A stretch of DNA of 32,690 nucleotides from Planctomycetota bacterium (GTDB lineage Bacteria > Planctomycetota > Phycisphaerae > UBA1845 > CAIVHJ01): contig JACZTW010000004.1 in NCBI GenBank assembly GCA_022573485.1, positions 1-32,690 on the forward strand. Direction: 5' to 3'. The notes beneath the pieces were generated by a model. It had not been told where the DNA came from, ran no database searches, and saw nothing but the letters and a program-made list of their open reading frames with translations. Numbering within the stretch: the stretch's first letter is position 1; each line of letters starts with the position of its first letter. This document shows positions 15,332 through 24,717 of this stretch, piece after piece. A program made the position numbers and the translations under genes.

Positions 15332-16440
15332 CAGGCCTCGGCGGGTTTCAGTAATTGCTGATAGAGCGCATCGAGCAAGCGTGCCACTTTGGACAAGCCA
15401 AATTCTTGTCGAACGCGCTTTCGGGCGGCCCGACCCATCTTCTGCCGCAGTGCCGGACTGCGAATCAGCTTCCCAAGGAGCGTGCTCAACTGTTCGATAT
15501 CGCCGGGACGCACCAGGAACCCGCTGACTCCGTGGTCGATGACTTCGGGCACCGCCCCCACGCTGCCCACCACCGCCGGCAGGCCACAGGCCATCGCTTC
15601 CAGCAGGGCATTGGGCAGGCCTTCGGCGTAACTCGGCAGCGTGAAGATCGCCGCACGCCGAAGTTCGCGTTTGACTTCCTCAGAACTCAACTCGCCTGTA
15701 AAGACCACGCTCTCGGACAGGCCGTGTTGCTCTGCCAGCGCCCGGAGTTCTTCAATGCGGCGGCTGGGATCCGTTCCGATGATGCGCAGGTCGATTCGCC
15801 GGCGTGTCTGTTTCGGAAGTCGCGACAGCGCTTCGATCAAGTCATCGACGCCTTTGGCTCGTTGCGTCGTGCCCACGAAGACGATTCTGATCCGCGCCGT
15901 GGGCCGATGCTGCCTCGGCCTTTCGGGTAGCGGCACGCCGTTGGCGACCACCTGCACGGAGATGCGAGAGTCGAAGGCCAGGAGTCGTTCGGCCCAGACC
16001 GGGCTGAGGGCGATCACGGAGTCGGCGGACACCAGCGCCCAGCGCACCACGCGTCTCCCGATCGCCGAACGGCCGTTTAAGAACTCCTCGAAACGGCCGC
16101 CCCGAATGTGCAAAATGACGGGCATGCCATACAGCCGTACGATCAACATATCCACGATCGTGCGATAAAATGTCAGGCCGCTGCACGTGTGAACATGAAC
16201 AAGTTCGGGCCGATGCCGAGCCAGCAGTCGGTTCAATTTCCAGAGCAGGCCCAATTGCGAACGAACGCCCTGCCACAGCGGCCGATCCGGCGGCGTGCGT
16301 TTGCTGTTGTCCAGGGGAATCATCTTGTATTGCTGAGCGAGTTCACCGCCGAGTTGCAGGCGCATCGACGTCGCCATTCCGCCCACCGCGCCGACGGGGC
16401 CGATGACCAACACTTTCGGCTTTGATTGGCGCCGGGTCAT
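15331..16440 (-). CDS. Glycosyltransferase, GT4 family
   Basis: Retaining GT-B glycosyltransferase with 369 residues. The N-terminal domain starts with VLVIGPVGAVGGMATSM, the glycine-rich acceptor-side loop. The C-terminal nucleotide-sugar domain begins near IRIVFVGTTQRAKGVDDLIE (Lys in the phosphate-binding position) and carries the GT4 E-x7-E motif in EGLPNALLEAMACGLP. It is cytosolic or membrane-associated; donor and acceptor are not readable. Its ATG (16440-16438) overlaps the upstream gene's TGA as ATGA, and its own TGA overlaps the next ATG as TGATG. Confidence 0.93.
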   Translation of the reverse strand: MTRRQSKPKVLVIGPVGAVGGMATSMRLQLGGELAQQYKMIPLDNSKRTPPDRPLWQGVRSQLGLLWKLNRLLARHRPELVHVHTCSGLTFYRTIVDMLIVRLYGMPVILHIRGGRFEEFLNGRSAIGRRVVRWALVSADSVIALSPVWAERLLAFDSRISVQVVANGVPLPERPRQHRPTARIRIVFVGTTQRAKGVDDLIEALSRLPKQTRRRIDLRIIGTDPSRRIEELRALAEQHGLSESVVFTGELSSEEVKRELRRAAIFTLPSYAEGLPNALLEAMACGLPAVVGSVGAVPEVIDHGVSGFLVRPGDIEQLSTLLGKLIRSPALRQKMGRAARKRVRQEFGLSKVARLLDALYQQLLKPAEA

Positions 16441-17588
16441 TCCGCTGCTCCCACGGCAAGGGGATTCTCAACGCCGATCAAAGCCCGATAGGTTCGCTCG
16501 TAGGCATTGATCATGCGCTCGAAGCTGAACGATTCGGCGACGACTTGCCGGCCTCGTTGACCCAGGGCCGCACGCCGAGGAGCGTCGGCGTGGAGATCGA
16601 TTAACTGTTCCGCCAGAGCTGTATCATCTTGGCCGTCAACGAGTAATGGCAAGCCTGTGCGTTCCTGAAGCTCCCTACAGCCTGAGGATCGCGCCGCGAT
16701 AACGGGCACGCCGCAAGCCAGCGCTTCGAGCACGGCCGTCGGCGAGCCCTCCTTGAAGCTGGGTTGTACGAACAAGTCCATAGCCGCGATGTGATCGCGC
16801 ACATTGCTCTGCCGCCCGCAGAACAGGATACGCGGCGAAACGCCTAGCTCGCGCCCCAAGGCCTCCAGTTCCGAGCGCAAAGGCCCGTCACCGACGATCA
16901 ACAAGCACGCATTGCCCGCGTGCCGACTGAACTCAGCGAAAGCGCGGATCAGGAATCTCGGGTTCTTGACCTCGCGGAGTGAACCGACCGAACCGATCAC
17001 GAAGGCATCACAGGAAATCCCCAGGGCCGCGCGCAGCGCCCGATTGTCTGCCGCCGGGTTGAAGCGATTCAAATCGACTCCGTTCGCTATCACCTCAACC
17101 CGGTCCGGAGGAAGGCGCCACTGCTCAACGACGCGCCGGGCCAAATCATGGCTGACCGTGATGAACGCATCGGTCAAGTCGCGCATACAAAAGGCCATGA
17201 TCTTTCGGCGCCGCCGTTCTATATCGAGACTCGTGGCACCGTGGAAGCTCTGGATCAACTTCGGCCTTCGCCGAGCAAACAGCTTTGCCGCCGAGCATTC
17301 AGGCCATGAACGATACGCTCTTCCGTGGATCAAATCGGGCGAGAACTCACGCGCGATGCCCGTCAAATACGCCACACTGCCTAGCAAACGTCGGGATCGA
17401 TCGGGATACAGCAAGGGGACCGCCAGCAGAGATTCGACGTTGGCGTGAACTTCCGGCGTGAGGCTGACGACGATTTGCTCGAACCCGCGCTCGCGGAGCG
17501 CCGCCACCAGCCGTGTCGTATTCATTTCAGCTCCGCCCGTGGTGAAGCTGGACAAGACGTGCATGACCCGGGGCCGCCCGGAGCACAT
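16437..17588 (-). CDS. Glycosyltransferase, GT4 family
   Basis: GT-B glycosyltransferase of 383 residues, with N-terminal VMHVLSSFTTGGAEMNTTRL (Gly-Gly-Ala-Glu loop typical of GT4). The donor domain has IGSVGSLREVKNPRFLIRAF and the E-x7-E motif EGSPTAVLEALACGVP. The frame is open 70 codons farther upstream, but that part overlaps the ligase gene in another frame and has no glycosyltransferase features. ATG 17588 is chosen because it shares its A with the ligase TGA (TGATG), the same coupling seen two genes downstream. Donor and acceptor are unknown. Confidence 0.92.
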   Translation of the reverse strand: MCSGRPRVMHVLSSFTTGGAEMNTTRLVAALRERGFEQIVVSLTPEVHANVESLLAVPLLYPDRSRRLLGSVAYLTGIAREFSPDLIHGRAYRSWPECSAAKLFARRRPKLIQSFHGATSLDIERRRRKIMAFCMRDLTDAFITVSHDLARRVVEQWRLPPDRVEVIANGVDLNRFNPAADNRALRAALGISCDAFVIGSVGSLREVKNPRFLIRAFAEFSRHAGNACLLIVGDGPLRSELEALGRELGVSPRILFCGRQSNVRDHIAAMDLFVQPSFKEGSPTAVLEALACGVPVIAARSSGCRELQERTGLPLLVDGQDDTALAEQLIDLHADAPRRAALGQRGRQVVAESFSFERMINAYERTYRALIGVENPLAVGAAE

Positions 17589-18988
17589 CACGTGTACCTC
17601 GGCTGGCTGATCAGCAAGCCCGGCTGGAGGTTCTGTTCCGCCGATGGTGATGAGGTTGAGGAAGAAGAAGACACTTCCTGCAGTCGCAGCTGGAGGCAGG
17701 CGGCGATGTTGCGCAGACAGCAACTCATGGCCATCAGCACCCACAGGCCTTCGACCCACAGCCGGCTGGTAAACGCTGCGCAGACCAGGAAGCCGCACAC
17801 CGCGACCTCGTTGGCCGTGGCCAGCAAATGGATCTCGCGCTGCTCTTGCGCCAAGTCGGGATGGCTGAGTTGCAGCGCGCGCCAGCCCCGCCCGACCCTC
17901 CGGGCCCGTTCAAAGTGATAAAACGAAGTCGCGATCACGAGGAGATACAGGAACAATCCGGGATAGCCGAGTTCGGCGAGGCACTGGAAGTACGTGCTGT
18001 GAGCGGATCGCCCGACATCAAGGTCTTCAACATAGATGGGTACGAAATTCCGAAACTGTCCGATGCCGATGCCCCATGGGTAATCCGCGGCCATCTCGAC
18101 AGCCGCCTGCCAGTAGTCGTAGCGGCGAACGATCGATGCGTCCTGGTTCGGATTCTTGAGCGTCGCCATCCGCGCCCACCAGCCTTTGTCCGTCAGTTGT
18201 GCGGCACAGGCCAGGCCGATCAGCATGCCGACCAGACACTTTATACGCAGGCCCCGCGGCAGGCGGATCAAACCCACAATGACCAGAACGATCATGCCCG
18301 GAACCGCATTGCGTGTGCGCGTCAGAATGATGGTGTTGATGGCAAAGGCCGCTGCAAGCAGAGCGAAGAATTTGGCGCGCTTCGATCGCGAACTGAAGAA
18401 CAGAAACCCCGCGATGGCTGTCATCGGCACCATATGCGCGGCCAGTCCGCTGGATTGATTGAAGTCCGCGCCGCCCAGGTAGCTCGACAGGCGCCCCGAT
18501 TCATTGCCTCCCACGCCGCTCCAGGCCTCATATCCAATGTAGATCGTCCCCGCCATCCAGGACCACAGCAGCCAGCGATACTGCCGCATCGTGCGGATAA
18601 TTCGAATGAGCAGGAACACGAAAATTGAGATGCGCATCAATTTGTCGATGCGCGCACGACCGAAACCGTCCGCGATGGGCTGCAAGCCGGACATGAACGT
18701 AAAAAGACAGTACGCCAGAAACGCCAGCATCATGACGTACATGATGGGGAACTGCTTCTCGGGCCGGTTGAAACGCTTCCAGTTGATCAGCACCCCGATG
18801 GTCGTTGTCAACGCAATCACGAAAGAGGTTCGCAGCTCCAAAGCTCGAACATTAGCGCCCCACCATTGCGCTTCCGGGTTGAGGTGGTAAACCAAGATGT
18901 ACACAAGGATGCCGTAGGTGGGGTTGAACATCGCCCCCACGCCGCCGCCAATGAACACAAACCAAAATATGATTTCTGTAAGAGACAT
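17588..18988 (-). CDS. O-antigen ligase/polymerase-like membrane protein
   Basis: A polytopic inner-membrane protein of 466 residues from the O-antigen ligase (WaaL)/Wzy superfamily, with about 10-12 membrane segments. These enzymes polymerise or transfer a polyprenyl-linked glycan at the periplasmic face. The N-terminal FNPTYGILVYILVYHLNPEA resembles the exosortase-associated O-glycosylation-ligase branch. The catalytic-type periplasmic loop is seen as TRTRNAVPG (about 223-231) and SAHSTYFQCLAELGYPG with H330. A Ser-rich tail ends the protein. In a cluster with an ABC exporter, a ligase role is at least as likely as Wzy polymerisation. ATG 18988 is the best start, 29 bp after the GT9 gene. 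Confidence 0.87.
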   Translation of the reverse strand: MSLTEIIFWFVFIGGGVGAMFNPTYGILVYILVYHLNPEAQWWGANVRALELRTSFVIALTTTIGVLINWKRFNRPEKQFPIMYVMMLAFLAYCLFTFMSGLQPIADGFGRARIDKLMRISIFVFLLIRIIRTMRQYRWLLWSWMAGTIYIGYEAWSGVGGNESGRLSSYLGGADFNQSSGLAAHMVPMTAIAGFLFFSSRSKRAKFFALLAAAFAINTIILTRTRNAVPGMIVLVIVGLIRLPRGLRIKCLVGMLIGLACAAQLTDKGWWARMATLKNPNQDASIVRRYDYWQAAVEMAADYPWGIGIGQFRNFVPIYVEDLDVGRSAHSTYFQCLAELGYPGLFLYLLVIATSFYHFERARRVGRGWRALQLSHPDLAQEQREIHLLATANEVAVCGFLVCAAFTSRLWVEGLWVLMAMSCCLRNIAACLQLRLQEVSSSSSTSSPSAEQNLQPGLLISQPRYT

Positions 18989-19017
18989 TTTTGCTGATCA
19001 ACCTGCCGCGGCGGGCT

Positions 19018-20154
19018 TCAGATAACGGACGCCTCATGCGATACAGCAGCGTGCAGCCCGAGATAGCGCGCCAGCGCCTCCTCGCCCTGTGTCACACTGA
19101 TCATGTCCATACAGTTGGGCGAATAGTCACAATGCCGCTTGTAGCACGGGGCACAGCCGATCTTGGCGACCAATCGTACTCCGCGGCCATAGAGGTCAAT
19201 TTCCTGCGGGCACGTCGGACCGAACAGAACCACGACCGGCACGCGTAGGGCGATCGCGACATGCATGGCCGTCGTGTCGCCGGTCAGGATCGCGCTGCAG
19301 CGATGAACCAGCGCTGCGAACTCCAGCTCGCTGTGCCGGCAGCCGGGGTGAATCACCTGCGGTCCGGTTTGCTGAGCAATCCAATCGTTTTTTTCGACTT
19401 CCTCCGGTCCGCCCAGGAGCATCACCCGGCAGTCGCCGCGCCCGAGCAAGTTCTTCGTCAGGGTCACGAATTTCTCCGCAGGCCAGGTCTTGTTGGCGAA
19501 CGTCGAACCGGCGCCGGTGTTCAGGCCGACCAGTTCTTCGTTCTCGCGAACGCCGGCGCGCCGCAACACTTCGCGGGCATGGTCTTCATCCGCCGCAGAA
19601 GGAAACAAAGAGTAGCGCTCCCCATCGTACGGCAGACCCAGCGCCTCATAGATCAGGCGCTGGTAGCTGCTCTGATTGTCTTCGAACTTCAAGTGATCGC
19701 TCAATCCCAGAGCGAAGTAGTAATGCGCCTCTTCGTTAAGAGGACAGATCGTGCCGTGCGAACTCAGGCCGATGCCGCGCTTGTCCTCGGCATTGACTTG
19801 CATCGCCAAAGCGGCCGGCCCGGGCTCTTTGTCCAGATTGATGACCAAATCAAACTTCTCGCACTGCAAACGGCACAGGGTCTCGGCGCCGTATTCCAGC
19901 CGGCGATCAATGAGGGGATTGCCGGCCAACATACGACAGCCGTCGGCCCGGCTGACCCACGTGATGTGGCTCGTCGGAAAAGCGTTCTTCAGACCGGGCA
20001 GCAGGGCTTCGGTGCGAATGACGTCCCCGAGCGCCGCCAGCTTGATCAGCAAAATCCGATGACCCATCGGCTCGTAATACTGACACTCGCCCTGGCAACC
20101 TTTCCGGCAAGGCCGATCGCCGAGGTAGTGCCGGCAATCGAGCTTCAGCTTCAT
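19018..20154 (-). CDS. Glycosyltransferase family 9 with N-terminal Cys cluster
   Basis: Heptosyltransferase-type GT9 enzyme, normally adding heptose or a related sugar from an ADP- or other nucleotide donor. The GT-B core is seen in ILLIKLAALGDVIRTEALLP, LVINLDKEPG, VGLNTGAGSTFANKTWPAEK, VMLLGGPEE, AILTGDTTAMHVAIALRVP and VVLFGPTCPQE. Unusual are four cysteines in the first 24 residues (C7, C16, C20, C24) and a second C-terminal cluster, CAPCYKRHCDYSPNC, both suited to a metal or Fe-S site. ATG 20154 (378 residues) starts just before the Cys cluster; an ATG at 20217 would add 21 residues of unconserved-looking sequence. A 72-bp gap separates it from the upstream GT4. Confidence 0.9.
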   Translation of the reverse strand: MKLKLDCRHYLGDRPCRKGCQGECQYYEPMGHRILLIKLAALGDVIRTEALLPGLKNAFPTSHITWVSRADGCRMLAGNPLIDRRLEYGAETLCRLQCEKFDLVINLDKEPGPAALAMQVNAEDKRGIGLSSHGTICPLNEEAHYYFALGLSDHLKFEDNQSSYQRLIYEALGLPYDGERYSLFPSAADEDHAREVLRRAGVRENEELVGLNTGAGSTFANKTWPAEKFVTLTKNLLGRGDCRVMLLGGPEEVEKNDWIAQQTGPQVIHPGCRHSELEFAALVHRCSAILTGDTTAMHVAIALRVPVVVLFGPTCPQEIDLYGRGVRLVAKIGCAPCYKRHCDYSPNCMDMISVTQGEEALARYLGLHAAVSHEASVI

Positions 20155-20226
20155 GCGGGTCCGCGGACCGCCGGAATCTCTGTCAATGTCGCTGGATGGA
20201 TCCAATGGGGCTCCCATGTGCCGATG

Positions 20227-21354
20227 TCATAAACACTTCTCGAAAATCCGGCATATCGTTTCCGCGGTGCCTTCCCACGTAAACTGTTGCACACGCTCCC
20301 GGCCTCGCCGCACCAGCAGATCGCGCAGATCTGCGTCACGAAGAAGCCGGGTCATTCCTTCCGCGATACTGCGGCAATCGCTCGGATCGCAATAGACCGC
20401 CGCTTCACCCGCCACTTCCGGCATGCTGCTGACGTTCGATGTCAAAACCGCCGTCTCGCAGCGGAAGGCGTCGAGAATCGGCAGCCCGAAGCCTTCATAG
20501 AGGCTGCAAAAAGCCAGTGCGTCCGCGCCGCTGAGCAATGGCGCGATGTCTTCTTCGGGTGCAAATCCGAAAACGGCGCAGTTTTCGGCGATTCCCAATT
20601 CGCCGATCAGTTCGGTCAGTCCGCCTCGTTGCGCGATCGGCTCCACGCCGATCAATACGAATTGCACGGCGCGGCGCACTTCGGCAGGCAATCGTGCGAA
20701 CCCTCGGATCATGCCCTCGGCATTCTTGCGCCGAGAGCGTCCGGAAAAAGCCAGCAAATAGCGGCCTGTGATGTTGTATCGGGCCCTTATCCGCGCCAAT
20801 TCAGCTTCATCGCGGACCGGGGTGCAGGCGGAATCAGCCGCCCACGTGATCACATCGATCCGGTCCGGATTCCCGCCCAGGTCCGATATCAAATCCTGTT
20901 TCGTGCTCTCCGAGACGGCGATAACACGTTCCGAACGTGCCAGGCAGCGGCGTACCCTGTTGCGGAACCGCTGGGCCTCCCCGTTCATCGCCGGGTCTGG
21001 TAACTTCAAGGGGATCAAATCGTGAATGGTCGAGACCACGCGTGTCGCGCGAAACCGTGGACAGGAGTTGGCGGGGCAGTGCAGCAGATCGACGCCGTCG
21101 CGACAGACAGCGGCGGGAAGGCGCAAATGCTCCCACAGATTCCAGCGATCGCCGCGGATGTCAATCGCCGCACTCGAAACATTGGCGTATTCGGCGAACG
21201 GATCGGCACCCTCGAAACCGCGATGGTACAGCACGAAGCGCCACTCCGGCCGGAGCCGCACCATCACGCGGTAGGCGTCCAGCAGGTTCTTACCGGTCCC
21301 GCGCCGCGACCTCGCATAGATCGATCGTGCATCCAACCCAATGGTGACAGCCAT
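20227..21354 (-). CDS. Glycosyltransferase, GT4 family
   Basis: A 375-residue GT-B enzyme of the mannosyltransferase-like GT4 subgroup. The N-terminus is IGLDARSIYARSRRGTGKNL, the usual Asp-Ala-Arg plus G-x-G loop. HDLIPLKLP marks the acceptor-side histidine. The donor domain has LAFSGRSRRKNAEGMIRGF (Arg-Lys-Asn phosphate contacts) and a terminal motif around LYEGFGLPILDAFRCETAVL, in which the second acidic residue of E-x7-E is Asp. It lies between the Wzt gene and GT9; a 114-bp REP-like gap separates it from the former, so internal transcription signals are possible. Confidence 0.92.
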   Translation of the reverse strand: MAVTIGLDARSIYARSRRGTGKNLLDAYRVMVRLRPEWRFVLYHRGFEGADPFAEYANVSSAAIDIRGDRWNLWEHLRLPAAVCRDGVDLLHCPANSCPRFRATRVVSTIHDLIPLKLPDPAMNGEAQRFRNRVRRCLARSERVIAVSESTKQDLISDLGGNPDRIDVITWAADSACTPVRDEAELARIRARYNITGRYLLAFSGRSRRKNAEGMIRGFARLPAEVRRAVQFVLIGVEPIAQRGGLTELIGELGIAENCAVFGFAPEEDIAPLLSGADALAFCSLYEGFGLPILDAFRCETAVLTSNVSSMPEVAGEAAVYCDPSDCRSIAEGMTRLLRDADLRDLLVRRGRERVQQFTWEGTAETICRIFEKCL

Positions 21355-21383
21355 AGATTCCGTTCCGTGTCATCCTCACGAAC

Positions 21384-21468
21384 GAGCCGTGGGCTTTAGC
21401 CCGCGCGGCCGCTCAAAAGGTGCGACGTTCTCACTACTCGTAGCTCCGCGCGGGCTAAAGCCCGATGC

Positions 21469-21470
<2 letters not shown>
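21384..21470. repeat. REP-like inverted repeat between the Wzt and GT4 genes
   Basis: GAGCCGTGGGCTTTAGCCCG (from 21384) and the inverse-type CGCGCGGGCTAAAGCCCGAT (about 21447-21466) form a long imperfect hairpin with a loop of about 35 bp. Each arm is also a small palindrome (GGGCTTTAGCCC). The pattern is related to the core of element A (GCCGCGGGTTTCAACCCGCG). It overlaps the end of the ATPase gene by two bases and could attenuate or stabilise the operon mRNA. Confidence 0.75.
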
Positions 21471-22686
<1,216 letters not shown>

Positions 22687-22689
22687 CCG

Positions 22690-23376
22690 CTAAGATCGAT
22701 CGTGATCCTGCCCGATGATCAAAATGTCTTTACTCAGATTCTCCGCCGACAGAACGACTTGCGCGTCATGCTGCACGACCAACCCTGCGCCGACGAGCGC
22801 CTCGCTATATTCAGCAAGGCTGCGAAACGCGACGTGCGCGGCGGTGTCGGCTGCCTGGCCCGGCTGCCTCAATGTTTCGAGAATCACGATGATGCCCTCG
22901 GGGGCCAAGTGCTCCGCGAAATGACGCAACACCCGGCGCCAATCCGCCGGATCGGCGACCGCCACCAAGACGTTCAACGTGATAATCACATCGAAGCGTT
23001 GCGAAAGATCCAACTGCGTCAAGTCCGCCACGCGAAAGATCGGCTCCGGATAGCGCTGCTGAGCGCGCTGCACAGCCTCCTCGCAGAAGTCCGTACCGGT
23101 CGCGTCGAAACCGAGCTTGCGGGCCATCTCCGTGAAGTGGCCCACGCCGCAACCGGCGTCCAGCAGCGTCTTGCCCGCAAACGGTGCAGCATGCCTTTGG
23201 AGCACGTCGGTGAGCGCGGCCATGATTTCGAGGGCACTGTTGTAGTTCACTTCATCCGTCCACCGCCGATCCCCGCCGGCCACCCAGCCGTCGGGATCGT
23301 CCGCGAACCGCTTGCGCCAGTAAGTCTTCGCATCGGTTCGACGATTCCTGAATCTGTTGCGCACCCATTGGATCAT
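22690..23376 (-). CDS. SAM-dependent methyltransferase
   Basis: A class I methyltransferase of 228 residues with the SAM-binding motif LLDAGCGVGHFTEMARKLG, an acidic residue after the next strand (GTDFCEEAV) and LTQLDLSQRFDVIITLNVL. The start is ATG 23376 with GGAG eight bases upstream. The frame is open 42 codons more, but that part is repeat C read as protein (AKRQATGGPSRID) and is rejected. Only three bases separate its TAG from the Wzt gene. With a Wzt that has a binding domain, it may methylate the non-reducing end of the glycan as a termination mark, as in known O-antigen systems; this is an inference. Confidence 0.88.
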   Translation of the reverse strand: MIQWVRNRFRNRRTDAKTYWRKRFADDPDGWVAGGDRRWTDEVNYNSALEIMAALTDVLQRHAAPFAGKTLLDAGCGVGHFTEMARKLGFDATGTDFCEEAVQRAQQRYPEPIFRVADLTQLDLSQRFDVIITLNVLVAVADPADWRRVLRHFAEHLAPEGIIVILETLRQPGQAADTAAHVAFRSLAEYSEALVGAGLVVQHDAQVVLSAENLSKDILIIGQDHDRS

Positions 23377-23448
23377 GCAGTGTGCTCCGCAGGTTGCGTT
23401 CCGGCCACGGGTAGAACGCACATGTTCCCGCATCTGCCAAACGACGAA

Positions 23449-23491
23449 GTCAATGCGAGAGGGTCCACCTGTGGCTTGCCGTTTAGCAGCG
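23449..23491 (+). repeat. Repeat C, copy 1
   Basis: A 43-bp unit opening with GTCAATGCGAGAGG and continuing with GTGGCTTGCCGTTTAGCAGC. It matches 24535-24577 at about 36 of 43 positions, and its second half also matches the complement at 7236-7255. It lies in the 177-bp gap between the Wzm-type and methyltransferase genes. Confidence 0.75.
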
Positions 23492-23553
23492 TTCGCAAAC
23501 ACGATTGAATCTTGCCTATCGGTTTCACGGACAATACCGACCTTTAGGTATTA

Positions 23554-24357
23554 CTAGATATACTCCGCAAACTTCGGCTCCGTCCGATGGAACCACGCCC
23601 ACCCGCCAAAGAACAGCACGACGGCGACGGCCGCCGCATAGAGCAATCCGCCGTCGAGCGGCACCTGGCCGTGAACGATGCACTGGCGGTAAGCGACGAT
23701 GATGGGCGTCATGGGGTTCAGGTTGATGAGCAGGTTGTACAGCGGCTTGCTGCTCTCCAGCGGATAAATCACGCTGGTGACGAACATCCACAGGTAGATC
23801 CCAACCGAAAATACGAAGCGCACGTCGCGATAGAACAGATTGCCCATGGCCAGCAGGAACCCCAGCCCGATGGTGAAGAGGATTTGAATCAGCACAATGA
23901 CCGGCACCATCAAAACAGAGGCGTGCAGCGAGAAGCTCCACTCGGTGAAGAAGTGGAAGTAACCGATGATCCCGATCAGCAGCGTCGAGGCGATTGCAAA
24001 GTCGAAGGCGCTGCTGGCGATACAGGCGAGGGGGAACGCTTCCCGCGGGCAGTACACCTTCGTCACCAGCGTCTGGTTGGCCACCAGGCTGTTGACCGCG
24101 CCGGTCAAACTGGCGGAAAAGAAGGTCCACGGCAGCAATCCAATGTAGGCAAACACGGCGTAAGGCATCCCGCCCAGGTCGAGTTGGCCGCTAAATTTCA
24201 ATGCTTTGGTGAACACGAAGGTGAAGATCAGCATCATCGACAGCGGTACGAACAGCGCCCACAGCACACCCAGAAAAGATTGCTTATAGCGCACGCGGAT
24301 TTCGCGCAGCGTCAGGCTGTAGAGCAGTTCCCGATATTTGATCAACTCTGCGAACAT
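23554..24357 (-). CDS. wzm: Polysaccharide ABC transporter permease, Wzm-type
   Basis: ABC-2 permease of 267 residues with six membrane segments (about 30-52, 68-88, 107-132, 145-170, 178-200, 235-255). The N-terminal amphipathic stretch YRELLYSLTLREIRVRYKQS and the FLGVLWALFVPLSMM segment are typical of Wzm/TagG proteins. It pairs with the Wzt-type ATPase two genes downstream to export a lipid-linked glycan. It heads the minus-strand operon; ATG 24357 has GGGAGG about 15 bases upstream, rather far, so translation may be weak. The intervening methyltransferase and repeat C separate permease and ATPase, an uncommon order. Confidence 0.93.
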   Translation of the reverse strand: MFAELIKYRELLYSLTLREIRVRYKQSFLGVLWALFVPLSMMLIFTFVFTKALKFSGQLDLGGMPYAVFAYIGLLPWTFFSASLTGAVNSLVANQTLVTKVYCPREAFPLACIASSAFDFAIASTLLIGIIGYFHFFTEWSFSLHASVLMVPVIVLIQILFTIGLGFLLAMGNLFYRDVRFVFSVGIYLWMFVTSVIYPLESSKPLYNLLINLNPMTPIIVAYRQCIVHGQVPLDGGLLYAAAVAVVLFFGGWAWFHRTEPKFAEYI

Positions 24358-24717
24358 AACTCAGTACGAATTCCTCCCCGAGCAATCGTGGCCTGTGTAC
24401 GTTGCAGGTATGTCGGCGGAAGCATTGGTGCGGGTAAGTTATTACCGGGCCTGCGCGACTGCGTCGAGCGTCCCATAAAGCACCCGAACCCGTCCTGTCG
24501 AGCGGCATCTGCTAAATCCCGGCGCGCCGGGAAAGTCAATGCGAGAGGCCCAACCCGTGGCTTGCCGTTTGGCAGCTCGCGCGAAGTGGAAACGATTCAC
24601 GGATGACAGACCACATTCACGAAGACGTGGACCCAAACCCCATTACCGGACCTGCCGCGCGGAACGCTCGATAGGTTGAGATGCCGCCGATATCGGACGA
24701 TAGAACACTCGACTGTC
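24358..24717. other. Divergent promoter region between the two glycan operons, with repeat C
   Basis: These 360 bp lie between the divergently transcribed Wzm-type permease and GT2 genes, so promoters for both operons are expected here. I see no clear consensus promoter. The central part holds the palindrome and repeat C described separately; the remainder shows nothing recognisable. Confidence 0.5.
24516..24577 (+). repeat. Repeat C, copy 2, preceded by an element-A palindrome
   Basis: ATCCCGGCGCGCCGGGAAA at 24516-24534 is identical to 5303-5321 inside element A copy 1. It is followed at once by repeat C (24535-24577, opening with GTCAATGCGAGAGG), the partner of 23449-23491. This junction joins two dispersed-repeat families, so they may be modules of one composite element. 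Confidence 0.8.

Noticed and set aside
17589..17798. 70-codon N-terminal extension of the second GT4 gene
   Set aside because: It lies inside the ligase gene in another frame, with no GT features; the TGATG junction supports ATG 17588.
23377..23502. 42-codon N-terminal extension of the methyltransferase frame
   Set aside because: It is repeat C read as protein (AKRQATG-x2-SRID, also seen in frame at about 24520-24580), and a good Shine-Dalgarno supports ATG 23376.
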